Assembly (NCBI RefSeq): GCF_003217325.1
Contig: NZ_QJTI01000003.1
Coordinates: 1 to 64,000 of the forward strand
Length of the DNA stretch: 64,000 nucleotides
Source of the DNA: Rhodopseudomonas faecalis
Lineage (GTDB): Bacteria; Pseudomonadota; Alphaproteobacteria; Rhizobiales; Xanthobacteraceae
Direction: 5' to 3'
A program made the translations under genes and the position numbers. Numbering within the stretch: position 1 is the first letter of the stretch; each line of letters begins with the position of its first letter. The notes below the pieces were generated by a model. The model worked only from the letters and a program-made list of their open reading frames with translations. It was not told where the DNA came from and did no database searches. This document shows, piece by piece, positions 19,417 through 28,378 of this stretch.

Positions 19417-20121
19417 TCAATCGAAGCCGAGATAGGCCGACTTCACCTTGGGATCGGACAACAGCTCGCTCGCCGGGCCGGCATGGACGATCCGCCCGGT
19501 CTCGATCACATAGCCGCGGTCGGCGATCTCCAGCGCGGCGGCGGCGTTCTGCTCGACCAGCAAAATGGTGATGCCGGCCTGGCGCAGCGCGGTGACCGCG
19601 GCGAGGATCTGATCGACCAGGATCGGCGATAGCCCGAGCGAGGGCTCATCGAGCAATAGCAGCTTCGGCTTACCCATCAGCGCCCGGCCGATCGCCAGCA
19701 TCTGCTGCTGACCACCAGACAAACCGCCCGCCGGCTGCTGGCGCTTGTCCTTCAGCACCGGGAACATCGCATAGATGCGTTCGCGGTCAGCCTCGATGCC
19801 ATCGTCGCGGCGCAGATAGGCGCCGAGCCGCAAATTATCATCGACGCTGAGCGGACCAAAAATCTGCCGCCCTTCGGGCGACTGCGTCATGCCGCGCGCG
19901 ACGCGCTGATGCGACGGCAGCTTGTCGATGCGCTCACCCATGAATTGGATTTGACCCGCGCTGATCGGCTGCACACCGGATAGCGCGCGCAGCAGCGTGG
20001 TTTTGCCGGCGCCGTTCGAGCCGATCAAAGCCACCACCTCGCCGGCGCTGACCTTGAGATTGATGCCCTTCAGCACCTCGATGCGGCCATAGCCGCCGTG
20101 CAGATCGATGACCTCAAGCAC
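19417..20121 (-). CDS. livF: Branched-chain amino acid-type ABC transporter ATPase LivF
   Basis: A 234-residue ABC ATPase. Walker A GSNGAGKTT at 34-42, signature LSGGQQQMLAIGRALM, Walker B LLLLDEPSLGLSP, and H-loop EQN region (LLVEQNAAAALE). The short form, without the C-terminal extension of LivG, fits LivF. It is the last gene of the minus-strand livK-H-M-G-F cluster and overlaps livG by 8 bp. Substrate: branched-chain amino acids, or an aromatic acid given the neighbouring 2-oxoacid oxidoreductase genes. Confidence 0.9.
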   Translation of the reverse strand: MLEVIDLHGGYGRIEVLKGINLKVSAGEVVALIGSNGAGKTTLLRALSGVQPISAGQIQFMGERIDKLPSHQRVARGMTQSPEGRQIFGPLSVDDNLRLGAYLRRDDGIEADRERIYAMFPVLKDKRQQPAGGLSGGQQQMLAIGRALMGKPKLLLLDEPSLGLSPILVDQILAAVTALRQAGITILLVEQNAAAALEIADRGYVIETGRIVHAGPASELLSDPKVKSAYLGFD

Positions 20122-20896
20122 GGGCCGCCTCCCGCGCGCCGTGGTGACCGAGATAGGCCTCCAGCACCAAGGGATTGTCGCGCACTTGCTGCGGGCTGCC
20201 CTCCACCAGCATCCGGCCTTGCTCCAGCACCAGGATGCGATGCGAAATCTTCATCACCAGTTTCATGTCGTGCTCAACCAGCACCACCGCGATGCCGCGA
20301 TCGGCGACGCGGCCGATCAGCCGGTCGATATCCTCGGTCTCGACCGAATTGCAGCCGGCCGCGGGTTCATCGAGCAGCAACACGCGCGGCTCGGCGGCGA
20401 GCGCCCGTGCGATCTCCAGCCGCTTGCTGGCACCATAGGACAGCGCGCCCGCGGGAATGTCGGCACAGTCGCGCAGCCCGACCTGATCGAGCAGCGCCAG
20501 CGCCGCCGCGCGGGTGGCGCGGTTCTGGCGGTTCACCGAGGGCAGCCGCAACAGATCGGCCAACAGGCTGCAATTTTCCTGCAGATGGCGGCCGACCATG
20601 ACGTTCTCAGCCGCGGTCATGCGATGGAAGATCTGCAAATTCTGAAAGGTGCGCGACAGGCCGCGCGCCGCCAGCACATCGGGCGGCAGGCCGGTGACGT
20701 CCTCGCCGGCGAGCAGCACCCGGCCGTGGCTGGCGGTGTACATCCCGGAAATCACGTTGAACAAGGTGGTCTTGCCGGCGCCATTGGGGCCGATGATCGA
20801 AAAGATTTCGCCGGGCTCGACCGCAAAGCCGACGCCGTCGATCGCTTTGACACCGCCGAACGAGATCCCGATATCGCTGACCTCAAGTACGCTCAT
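20114..20896 (-). CDS. livG: Branched-chain amino acid-type ABC transporter ATPase LivG
   Basis: A 260-residue ABC ATPase. Walker A GPNGAGKTTLF at 33-43, signature LSYGASKRLEIARAL (with Y in place of G, as in many LivG), Walker B VLLLDEPAAGCN, and the C-terminal BCA_ABC_TP_C tail EAYLGHHG. It overlaps livM by 4 bp and livF by 8 bp, so the cluster is translationally coupled. Pairs with LivF under the LivH/LivM permeases. Confidence 0.92.
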   Translation of the reverse strand: MSVLEVSDIGISFGGVKAIDGVGFAVEPGEIFSIIGPNGAGKTTLFNVISGMYTASHGRVLLAGEDVTGLPPDVLAARGLSRTFQNLQIFHRMTAAENVMVGRHLQENCSLLADLLRLPSVNRQNRATRAAALALLDQVGLRDCADIPAGALSYGASKRLEIARALAAEPRVLLLDEPAAGCNSVETEDIDRLIGRVADRGIAVVLVEHDMKLVMKISHRILVLEQGRMLVEGSPQQVRDNPLVLEAYLGHHGAREAARA

Positions 20897-21837
20897 CGCC
20901 GCCCCCTGGTGATCAGCCGCGCCAGCATCGGCACCATGCCATCGCGCATAAAGATCATCGACACGATGATCAAAAGACCGAGCATGAAGTGCTCATATTC
21001 CTGAAACACGGTCAGCGCCTGCGGCAGCACCACCAGCACGGCGGCGCCGACAATGCTGCCGACGATCGAGCCGAGCCCGCCCAGCACCACCATGGTGACC
21101 AGTTCGACCGAATGCAGGAAGCCGGCCTGATCCGGATTGACGAAGCCGTTCATCATCGCCAGCGCTGAGCCCGCCACCGAGGCATAGACCGCCGCGATCA
21201 CGAATGCCTGCAGCTTGAAGCGATTGACGGCGACGCCCGCGACGCGCGCGGCGGTCTCGCTGTCATGCAGCGCGCGAAAGGCGCGGCCGGTCGGGGTATC
21301 GTCGAGATTGAGCGCGATCCAAGTGCCGATCAGCAGCAATCCCGCCGTGATCCAGTACCAGGTATCGGAGCCGCTGACGCGCCAGCCAAACAGCACCAGC
21401 TTGGCGACCGGCATGCCGTCCGGCCCGCCGGTCCAGCGGCTTTCGGTGGTGATCACCATCGCGATCAGCACGCCGAGCCCGAGCGTGGCGATCGCGAGAT
21501 AATGTCCTTTGAGACGCAGGATCGGCCGGCCGACCAGAAACGCCAACAGGCCGGACAGCAGCGCGCCGATGCCGACCGCGGCGAGCGCGTTGACGCCAAG
21601 ATGCGCCGGGCCGATCGCGACCGCATAAGCGCCGATGCCGAAGAACCCGGCATGGCCGAGGCTGACCTGACCGGCCTTGCCCATCAGAATATTGAGACCG
21701 ATCGCCGCCAGCGCCGACACCCAGACCAGCGAGGCCACGCGGAAGTAATAGCTCGACGGAAACACCAGCGGCAGCAGCGCCATCATGGTGGCGAGCGCCA
21801 GCAGAATCACGGAGCGCCGGTTGAGACGTGTCATCAT
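20893..21837 (-). CDS. livM: Branched-chain amino acid-type ABC permease LivM
   Basis: A 314-residue inner-membrane permease with about nine hydrophobic spans and the LivM mark GLNILMGKAGQVSLGHAGFF at about 47-66. The EAA-like loop EAAFRALHDSETAARVAGVAVNRFK-type segment contacts the ATPases (here ALHDSETAARVAGV). ATG 21837 is followed by a second ATG. Three bp separate it from livH. Confidence 0.92.
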   Translation of the reverse strand: MMTRLNRRSVILLALATMMALLPLVFPSSYYFRVASLVWVSALAAIGLNILMGKAGQVSLGHAGFFGIGAYAVAIGPAHLGVNALAAVGIGALLSGLLAFLVGRPILRLKGHYLAIATLGLGVLIAMVITTESRWTGGPDGMPVAKLVLFGWRVSGSDTWYWITAGLLLIGTWIALNLDDTPTGRAFRALHDSETAARVAGVAVNRFKLQAFVIAAVYASVAGSALAMMNGFVNPDQAGFLHSVELVTMVVLGGLGSIVGSIVGAAVLVVLPQALTVFQEYEHFMLGLLIIVSMIFMRDGMVPMLARLITRGRR

Positions 21838-21840
21838 GGC

Positions 21841-22713
21841 TCAGACCCGCTCCACCGCGCGGCGGCCGAACAGGCCCTGCGGCGCCACGAACAGCACCGC
21901 CAAAATCACGATGAAGGCGATCGCGTCCTTATAAGTCGAGCTGATATAGCCGGCGCCGAACGCCTCCAAGAGCCCGAGCAACAGCCCGCCGACCACGGCG
22001 CCGAGCGGACTGCCCATGCCGCCCAGCATCGCGGCGGCAAAGCCCTTGAGCGCCAGCAGCGTGCCGACGTCGTAGCTGGTCAGCGTGATCGGGGTGATCA
22101 GAATGCCGGCGACCGCGCCGATCGCGGCCGAGCCGCCGAACGCCAGCGCCATGATGGTGGCGACATTGACGCCGACCAGCCGCGCCGCCAGCCGGTTGGC
22201 CGCGGTCGCCATCACCGCTTTGCCGAGCAGCGTGCGCTCCATCACATAATAGAGCAGCAGCACCAAGAGCGCGGCGCCGCCCAGCACCCAAAAACTCTGC
22301 GGCTGGATCGCCGCGCCGAACAGATCGACCGGCGTGTCGCCGGAAAACGCTGGCAATTTGTGAAACTGTTTGTCGAACACGATCTGCGCGCCGCCGCGCA
22401 GCAGGATCGAGGCGCCGATCGTGATGATGATCAGCGATACCGCGGTGGCGCCGCGGGCCGGCGCGATCGCGAGCCAATACAGCAGCAGCCCGACGCCAAT
22501 GGCGACCAGCACCGCGAGCAGCGCCGCGAGCGGCAGCGGCACGCCGGCGGCATAGGCGAACACCGTCACCATGCCGCCCAACATCACGAATTCGCCTTGC
22601 GCGAAATTGACGACGTCGGAGGCGTGATAGACCAGGGTGAAGCCGAGCGCGACCAGGGCATAGACCGCCCCGACGGTGAGACCCGACACAAAGAATTGCA
22701 GTAGTTCGGACAT
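21841..22713 (-). CDS. livH: Branched-chain amino acid-type ABC permease LivH
   Basis: A 290-residue inner-membrane permease with about eight spans. LivH marks: GAVYALVALGFTLVYHASDVVNFAQGE at about 15-41 and the GMGSPLGAVVGGLLLG segment near 220. Forms the channel with LivM. A stable hairpin in the 128-bp gap separates it from livK upstream. Confidence 0.93.
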   Translation of the reverse strand: MSELLQFFVSGLTVGAVYALVALGFTLVYHASDVVNFAQGEFVMLGGMVTVFAYAAGVPLPLAALLAVLVAIGVGLLLYWLAIAPARGATAVSLIIITIGASILLRGGAQIVFDKQFHKLPAFSGDTPVDLFGAAIQPQSFWVLGGAALLVLLLYYVMERTLLGKAVMATAANRLAARLVGVNVATIMALAFGGSAAIGAVAGILITPITLTSYDVGTLLALKGFAAAMLGGMGSPLGAVVGGLLLGLLEAFGAGYISSTYKDAIAFIVILAVLFVAPQGLFGRRAVERV

Positions 22714-22759
22714 GGGCTCGGGCCGGTTAGTGTTGAGTTAGGAAAGGCGGCTGCGTCTC

Positions 22760-22783
22760 CCTCTCCCCGCCTGCGGGGAGAGG
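22760..22783 (-). terminator. Hairpin between livK and livH
   Basis: A perfect 11-bp stem CCTCTCCCCGC / GCGGGGAGAGG with a two-base loop, between the livK stop and the livH start. It lacks a T run. It could slow polymerase or protect the 3' end of a livK transcript, which would raise binding protein over permease. It also belongs to a dispersed palindrome family (see 35400-35460). Confidence 0.45.
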
Positions 22784-22841
22784 TGAACGTGCCCGCGCCC
22801 CGGAATGACGGACTCATCGTCGTCGTCGCGGCGGCCGCGCT

Positions 22842-24023
22842 TCAGCTTCCCGGCTGCACCAGCACCCAGTCGCCGCCCTTGACCTCGAGCATGCGGAAGG
22901 CGGACAGGTCGAGGCCGAGATGATCGGTCGGCGACATGGTGACGATGCCGCCGGTACCGACGAACTCCTTGGTGTTCTCGATTTCGTCGCGCACCTTTTT
23001 CGGGTCGCTGGAATTGGCGCGATCCATCGCCGCGATCAGGATCGACAGCCCGTCATAGGCATGGCCGCCGAAGGTCGAGACCGGCTGCTTGGTGGTCGTC
23101 TCGTAGGTGGTCTTGTAATCGACCACCACCTTCTTCTGCGGATCATTGTCCGGCAGCTTGTCGCCAACGAGCAGCGCCGCCGCCGGCAGGCGAACGCCTT
23201 CCGCTGCCGCGCCGGCCAGATCGATGAAGCTTTTCGAGGCGACGCCGTGGCTCTGATAGAGCGGCGTCGATGACATGCCGAGCTGCGCGTAGTTGCGGGT
23301 GACGATCGCCGGGCCCTGGCCGAAGCCGGGATTGACCACCGCCTGGATGCCGGGTGTGTTCTTGATCTTGGTGAGCTGCGCCGTCATGTCGCTGTCGCGC
23401 GGACCGTAGGTTTCTTCGGCGACGATCTGCACGCCGTAAGCCGGCGCGACCTTGACGCATTGCGCGCGCATCGAGGCACCAAAGCCATCGGTGCCGGAGA
23501 TCATCGCGATCTTGGTGAAGTTGCGCTGCTTGATGTTCTCGAAGATCTTTTCGCACGCCATCTTGTCGGTGTGCGGGGTCTTGAACACGAACTTCCGCAC
23601 CGGATCGATGATTTCAACCGCGCCGGCGAATGAGATGAACGGGATCTGCGCCTCCTCGAATACCGGAATCATCGCCATGGTGGTGCCGGTGGTCGAGCCG
23701 CCGACCATTGCCACCACCTTGTCGTCCTCGATCAAGCGCGTGGCGAAGGTGCGCGCCTTGTTGGCGTCACCGCCATCGTCATAGACCACCAGCTCGATCT
23801 TCTTGCCGTCAACGCCGCCGGCGGCATTGATCTTGTCGACATAGATTTTCAGCGTCTTGTCCTCGGGGTCGCCAAGGAATGACGCCGGTCCGGTCATCGA
23901 CAGCACCGAACCGATCTTAATGGTATCCGCGGCCCAGGCCGCGGTCATGGCTGAAAAGCTGGAAATGGCGGCAGCCATCGTGCCAGCGGCAACGATGCGC
24001 AAGACCTGCATGCGGCGTGACAT
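22842..24023 (-). CDS. livK: Periplasmic substrate-binding protein, LivK type
   Basis: A 393-residue ABC substrate-binding protein of the Peripla_BP_6 (Leu/Ile/Val-binding) family. Signal peptide about 1-31 (cleavage after AWA), mature start DTIKIGSVLSMTGPAS. The two-lobe pattern is complete, with GGSTTGTTMAM in lobe one. In Rhodopseudomonas-type genomes such proteins often bind aromatic acids, and the divergent aryl-oxoacid and phenylacetate-CoA ligase genes support that here, but the ligand is inferred. First gene of the liv transcript. Confidence 0.88.
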   Translation of the reverse strand: MSRRMQVLRIVAAGTMAAAISSFSAMTAAWAADTIKIGSVLSMTGPASFLGDPEDKTLKIYVDKINAAGGVDGKKIELVVYDDGGDANKARTFATRLIEDDKVVAMVGGSTTGTTMAMIPVFEEAQIPFISFAGAVEIIDPVRKFVFKTPHTDKMACEKIFENIKQRNFTKIAMISGTDGFGASMRAQCVKVAPAYGVQIVAEETYGPRDSDMTAQLTKIKNTPGIQAVVNPGFGQGPAIVTRNYAQLGMSSTPLYQSHGVASKSFIDLAGAAAEGVRLPAAALLVGDKLPDNDPQKKVVVDYKTTYETTTKQPVSTFGGHAYDGLSILIAAMDRANSSDPKKVRDEIENTKEFVGTGGIVTMSPTDHLGLDLSAFRMLEVKGGDWVLVQPGS

Positions 24024-24453
24024 GGATCGTTTCCTCTGTGTGGGGCGGCTTGATTCTCAACGGCAGCCTGCCCGGCCCATTGCGTACAGTGTACGGCGTC
24101 AGATACGCCGGTCGCACGTCATGCTTTTGGCTATAAGTAGAATGACCGAGAGATAGCTCAGTAGCACCGCTATACCAACAGCGCATTCGCTTGCTTATCA
24201 TTATCATCGCCGACTGTGAGCTGAGTGGGCGGCGCAATAACAGATCCAGGTTGCAACAGCGCCAACTAAACGCGACTCGTTATCAGTTGCTGATAACAAA
24301 ATTTTTCTATGACTAGCCGAGCCACTACGACAGTTTTATGGAAGTCTGCGGGTCGCTTGACATATCTCAATTACGTCCAGCGGTAGATTTGGAATCTCTG
24401 TTCGCCTTGAGGCGCTGATCGCCGCAGTGGCGTACGCTGAGGGAGGCTTACGC
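24024..24453. promoter_or_regulatory. Divergent control region livK / iorA
   Basis: The 430-bp gap between the two divergent operons, clearly more AT-rich than its flanks in places. It holds a perfect 19-bp palindrome (24279-24297, listed separately), a smaller palindrome CGTAC-AGT-GTACG (24083-24095), and a TTGACA (24357-24362) without a well-spaced -10 box. No gene is seen in it. Promoters for both operons must lie here. Confidence 0.6.
24279..24297. promoter_or_regulatory. Candidate operator palindrome
   Basis: GTTATCAG, TTG, CTGATAAC: perfect 8-bp arms and a 3-bp centre. It lies 155 bp before the iorA start and 256 bp before the livK start. The 19-bp symmetric form suits a dimeric regulator. 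It is not an FNR/AadR box (TTGAT-N4-ATCAA), and no regulator gene is adjacent. Confidence 0.5.
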
Positions 24454-26274
24454 ATGCATACACCACGATCAGCGACCGAACCGTTGTCGCGCGACTCCAG
24501 CGAACTACGTCCATTGACCGGCAATGAGGCGATCGCACGCGGCGCCTGGGAAGCCGGCGTCAAGGTCGCGGCCGCCTATCCGGGCACGCCCAGCACCGAA
24601 ATTTTGGAAAATCTCGCCACCTATCCGGCCGAGGACATCCACGCGCAGTGGTCGACCAATGAGAAGGTCGCGCTCGACGTAGCAATCGGCGCATCGTTTG
24701 CGGGGCAGCGCGCGCTGGCATCGATGAAGCATGTCGGACTCAATGTTGCCGCCGACGCCTTCATGACCGTGGCCTATATCGGCGTGAATGGCGGTCTGGT
24801 GATGACCGTATGCGACGATCCGGGCATCCACAGCTCGCAGAACGAGCAGGACAGCCGCATTTACGGCATGCTCGGCACCGTGCCGGTTCTGGAGCCGAGC
24901 GACGCCCAGGAAGCGCTCGACTACACCAAGCTGGCTTTTGAGCTGTCCGAACAATTCGATACCCCGGTGATCCTGCGCGGCACCACCCGGCTGTCGCACA
25001 CCCGCAGCCCGGTCGCGGTCGGCGAGCGCAATCCGCCGCCACCGCGCAGCTTCATTGAGCAGCCCTCCAAGAACGTCATGATCCCGGCCCATGCCCGCGG
25101 CCGCCATGTCGTGGTGCTGCAGCGCGAAGCCAAGCTGAAGGAATATCTCGCCAGCGCGCCGATCAACCGCATGGAGATCGACGACACCTCGTTCGGCGTG
25201 ATTACCGCCGGCACCTGCTATCCTTACGTCCGCGAAGTGCTGCCGAACGCCAGCGTGCTCAAGCTCGGCGCGTCCTGGCCGCTGTCCGAACAGCTGCTGC
25301 GCGAGTTCTGCTCCAAGGTCGACCGCGTGTTCGTGGTCGAGGAACTGGAGCCGATCATCGAGAAGGAAGTGGCCGCGCTCGGCTTCAAGGTCGTCGGCAA
25401 GGAGTTGTTCCCGCGCAATGGCGAGTTCTCGCCGGAAGTGGTGCGCGCCGGCTTCGTCAAGGCTGGCATTCTGCCGGCCCCGCCGCTCGACAATGGCTGG
25501 ACGCCGGAGCTGGTGATCCGTCCGCCGGTGCTGTGCGCCGGTTGCCCGCACACCTCGAGCTTCCTGGCGGTGCGCGCCTCGGGCGCCCGCGTCGCTGGCG
25601 ATATCGGCTGCTATACGCTCGGCTGTCTCGATCCGCTGCGCGGCCTCGACACCTGCGTGGCGATGGGCTCATCGATCGGCAACGCCGTCGGCATGGCCAA
25701 GGCCGGCGAGACCAAGCCGATCGTCGCCACCATCGGCGACTCGACCTTCCTGCACGCCGGCCTGCCGGCGCTGATCGACGCGGTCTATAACGGCGCCAAC
25801 ATCGCCGTGATGCTGCTCGACAATCACATCACCGCCATGACCGGCGGTCAGGAGCATCCCGGCACAGGCAAGACGCTGCGCGGCGAACCGGCCCCGCGCG
25901 TCGACTACGAAGCGCTGATCAAGGCGATCGGCGTGAAGTGGGTGCGCACGGTCGACTCCTACGATCTCGCCGCGGTGCATCAGTCGCTGCGCGAGGCGAT
26001 CGCCTATCGCGGCGTCGCGGTGCTGATCTCCAACCGTCCCTGCGTGCTTGACCCGGTCAAGATCAAAGGACCGCCTCTGCAGGTGATGACCGATCAATGC
26101 ACGGCCTGCCAGTCCTGCATGAATCTCGGTTGCCCGGCGCTGACCTGGAGCGACCAGTGGTTCGAAGGCCGGCATCGGGTCCAGATCGATCCGGCGCTGT
26201 GCATCGGCTGCACGCTGTGCGCCCAGGTCTGCACCATCGATTGCATTAAGCCCACTGCCCCGGTGACAGCATGA
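24454..26274 (+). CDS. iorA: Indolepyruvate ferredoxin oxidoreductase alpha subunit, IorA
   Basis: A 606-residue thiamine-diphosphate oxidoreductase subunit that oxidises aryl 2-oxoacids (indolepyruvate, phenylpyruvate, hydroxyphenylpyruvate) to aryl-acetyl-CoA with ferredoxin as acceptor. N-terminal pyrimidine-binding domain (AAYPGTPSTEILEN), central beta-type domain with the TPP motif GDSTFLH...LDNHITAMTG, and a C-terminal two-cluster ferredoxin domain (CTACQSCMNLGC and CIGCTLCAQVC). Start at 24454, preceded by GAGGGAGG. It overlaps the next gene by 4 bp (ATGA). Confidence 0.9.
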   Translation: MHTPRSATEPLSRDSSELRPLTGNEAIARGAWEAGVKVAAAYPGTPSTEILENLATYPAEDIHAQWSTNEKVALDVAIGASFAGQRALASMKHVGLNVAADAFMTVAYIGVNGGLVMTVCDDPGIHSSQNEQDSRIYGMLGTVPVLEPSDAQEALDYTKLAFELSEQFDTPVILRGTTRLSHTRSPVAVGERNPPPPRSFIEQPSKNVMIPAHARGRHVVVLQREAKLKEYLASAPINRMEIDDTSFGVITAGTCYPYVREVLPNASVLKLGASWPLSEQLLREFCSKVDRVFVVEELEPIIEKEVAALGFKVVGKELFPRNGEFSPEVVRAGFVKAGILPAPPLDNGWTPELVIRPPVLCAGCPHTSSFLAVRASGARVAGDIGCYTLGCLDPLRGLDTCVAMGSSIGNAVGMAKAGETKPIVATIGDSTFLHAGLPALIDAVYNGANIAVMLLDNHITAMTGGQEHPGTGKTLRGEPAPRVDYEALIKAIGVKWVRTVDSYDLAAVHQSLREAIAYRGVAVLISNRPCVLDPVKIKGPPLQVMTDQCTACQSCMNLGCPALTWSDQWFEGRHRVQIDPALCIGCTLCAQVCTIDCIKPTAPVTA

Positions 26275-27221
26275 GCGATTCCAAACTCGCTTCCGGCGAA
26301 GCCGGCGAAGCCTTGGCTGCGCCTGCTCCCAACGCCCGGAAAACGCCGTTCAACGTGCTGATCGTCGGTGTCGGCGGTCAGGGCGTGATCATGGTCTCCA
26401 AGGTGCTGGCGGCGCTGGCGCAGTGGCGCGGCTTTGAAGTCAAGCAGAGCGAAGTGCATGGCATGGCCAAGCGCGGCGGCTCGGTGTTCAGCCATGTCCG
26501 CTTCGGCGAACGGGTGTGGTCGCCGACCATCGCCAAGGGCGAAGCCGACGTGCTGATCGCGCTGGAATGGGCCGAAGGCCTGCGCTGGCTGCCCTATCTG
26601 AAGCCGGCCACCGGCATCTTCATCTGCGATACCAAGCGGATCGTGCCGCCGTTCGCCTGCCTCAACCGCAAGCCCGGCGCGCCGATGCGCTATTCGCGCG
26701 AGACCGCCGAGCAGGTGGCGAACTACGTCGCCGAGGGCTATGCGATCGACGCCACCACCATGGCGGAAGAACTCGGCAATGAGCGCGCCGCCAACGTGGT
26801 GCTGCTCGGCGCGCTGTCGACGGCGCTCGACTTCCCGATCGCCGATTGGGAGTCGACGGTCTCGGAATTCGTTCCGAAGAAGACCATCGCGGTCAATCTC
26901 GAGGCGTTCCGCCTCGGCCGCACCTGGATCGCCGAAGCGCGCTCGCCGGCGCCGGCCAATGGCTCGCCGCCGCTGCTGCCGCTGGCCGAGGTGCCGTTTA
27001 CGCCGCGGCTCGAAATCAATGCGGCGTGGTGCAAGAGCTGCGACATCTGCGTGAAGATGTGTCCGGAGCGCTGCCTGCGCCTGAACGACGATCGCATCGC
27101 CGAACTTGCCAACCCGGAAAAATGCACCGGCTGCCGGCTGTGCGAATGGCTGTGCCCGGACTATGCGATCCGGGTGCATCTCGAAGCGCAGGGTAAGGCC
27201 GCGGAGGAAGCTGCACGATGA
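26271..27221 (+). CDS. iorB: IorB-type gamma subunit fused to a 2[4Fe-4S] ferredoxin
   Basis: A 316-residue fusion. Residues about 25-215 are the catalytic gamma domain of pyruvate/2-oxoacid oxidoreductases (LIVGVGGQGVIMVSKVL at 29-45, then SEVHGMAKRGGSVFSHVRFG). Residues about 245-300 are a bacterial-type ferredoxin with two CxxCxxCxxxCP sets (CKSCDICVKMCP and CTGCRLCEWLCP). Plain IorB lacks this ferredoxin; the domain resembles the delta subunit of other 2-oxoacid oxidoreductases, so it probably passes electrons on. Overlaps iorA and korA by 4 bp each. Confidence 0.85.
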   Translation: MSDSKLASGEAGEALAAPAPNARKTPFNVLIVGVGGQGVIMVSKVLAALAQWRGFEVKQSEVHGMAKRGGSVFSHVRFGERVWSPTIAKGEADVLIALEWAEGLRWLPYLKPATGIFICDTKRIVPPFACLNRKPGAPMRYSRETAEQVANYVAEGYAIDATTMAEELGNERAANVVLLGALSTALDFPIADWESTVSEFVPKKTIAVNLEAFRLGRTWIAEARSPAPANGSPPLLPLAEVPFTPRLEINAAWCKSCDICVKMCPERCLRLNDDRIAELANPEKCTGCRLCEWLCPDYAIRVHLEAQGKAAEEAAR

Positions 27222-28378
27222 ACGTGGTCGACAAAGCGCGGGTCAAGCCGGCTGCCAAGCTGCTGTCCGGCAACAATGCCTGTGCACTCGGCGCAGTCGC
27301 CGCCGGCTGCCGCTTTTTTGCGGGCTATCCGATTACGCCGTCCTCGGAAATCGCCGAGCGGCTGGTGACGCTGCTGCCGCAGGCCGGTGGCGTGTTCATC
27401 CAGATGGAAGACGAGATCAGCGCGATGGCCGCGGTGGTTGGCGCCTCGATGGGCGGCGCCAAGGCGATGACCGCCACCTCCGGTCCCGGCTTCTCGCTGA
27501 AGCAGGAGAACATCGGCTACGCCGCCGGTGCCGAAATCCCGTGCGTGATCGTCAACGTGATGCGCGGCGGTCCCTCGACCGGCATGCCGACCCGGCCCTC
27601 GCAGGCCGACGTGATGCAGACCCGGTTCGGCAGCCATGGCGACTATCCGATGATCGTGCTGGCGCCGGCCTCGGTGCGCGAAATCTACAGCGAGACCATC
27701 CGCGCGTTCGATCTCGCCGAGACCTGCCGCACCCCGGTGATCCTGCTCTATGATCAAGTGATCGCGCAGTCGTCGGAGACGGTGGCGCTCGAGCCGCCGA
27801 CCACGCCGCGCGCCGAGCGCAAATGGGCGACCGGCCCGCGCGAAGAATTTAAACCGTTCGCGGCCGGTCCTGATGGCATTCCGGCGATGGCCAAGCCCGG
27901 CGCCGGCTATCGCGTGCACACCACCGGCCTGACCCATAGCGAAACCGGCTTTCCGAGCCAGGACCCGGAAACGGTCAATCGCAATCTCGGCCGGCTGTTC
28001 TCCAAGCTGGAGCGGCATCGCGAACAGATCGAGTCCTGGGAGGCGGTGCAGTGCGACGACGCCGATGTCGTGATCGTCGCGATCGGCATTTCGTCGCGTG
28101 CCGCGCGCCGTGCGGTCGAAATCTGCCGCGCCTCCGGCGTGCGCGCCGGCCTGTTCCGCCCGATTACTTTGTGGCCGTTCCCGGAGGCCGCGCTGTGCGC
28201 CGCCACCAAGAACGCCCGCGCCGTGCTGGTGCCCGAACTCAGCATCGGCCAGCTCCGGCTCGAGGTCGAGCGGCTGCTCGGCCGTGACAAGGTCGAGGGC
28301 CTGCACCAATTCAGCGGCGAGCCGATCACGCCAGCGCAGATCGCTGCCCGTGCCACCGCTCTCGCCTCGGAGGCCTGA
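27218..28378 (+). CDS. korA: 2-oxoacid:ferredoxin oxidoreductase alpha subunit (KorA/VorB type)
   Basis: A 386-residue alpha subunit. Pyrimidine-binding domain with AGYPITPSSEIAE at 32-44 and QMEDEISAMAAVVGASMGGAKAMTATSGPGFSL-type segment (the E of MEDE activates TPP), then the transketolase C-terminal (domain II) part. The residue pattern is the KorA/VorB branch (2-oxoglutarate or branched-chain 2-oxoacid); the context also allows phenylglyoxylate. Start overlaps the iorB stop by 4 bp. Confidence 0.85.
   Translation: MNVVDKARVKPAAKLLSGNNACALGAVAAGCRFFAGYPITPSSEIAERLVTLLPQAGGVFIQMEDEISAMAAVVGASMGGAKAMTATSGPGFSLKQENIGYAAGAEIPCVIVNVMRGGPSTGMPTRPSQADVMQTRFGSHGDYPMIVLAPASVREIYSETIRAFDLAETCRTPVILLYDQVIAQSSETVALEPPTTPRAERKWATGPREEFKPFAAGPDGIPAMAKPGAGYRVHTTGLTHSETGFPSQDPETVNRNLGRLFSKLERHREQIESWEAVQCDDADVVIVAIGISSRAARRAVEICRASGVRAGLFRPITLWPFPEAALCAATKNARAVLVPELSIGQLRLEVERLLGRDKVEGLHQFSGEPITPAQIAARATALASEA

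Noticed and set aside
24357-24390. Sigma-70 promoter TTGACA before iorA
   Set aside because: No -10 hexamer at 16-18 bp; the nearest TAGATT is 21 bp away, so it is not called.
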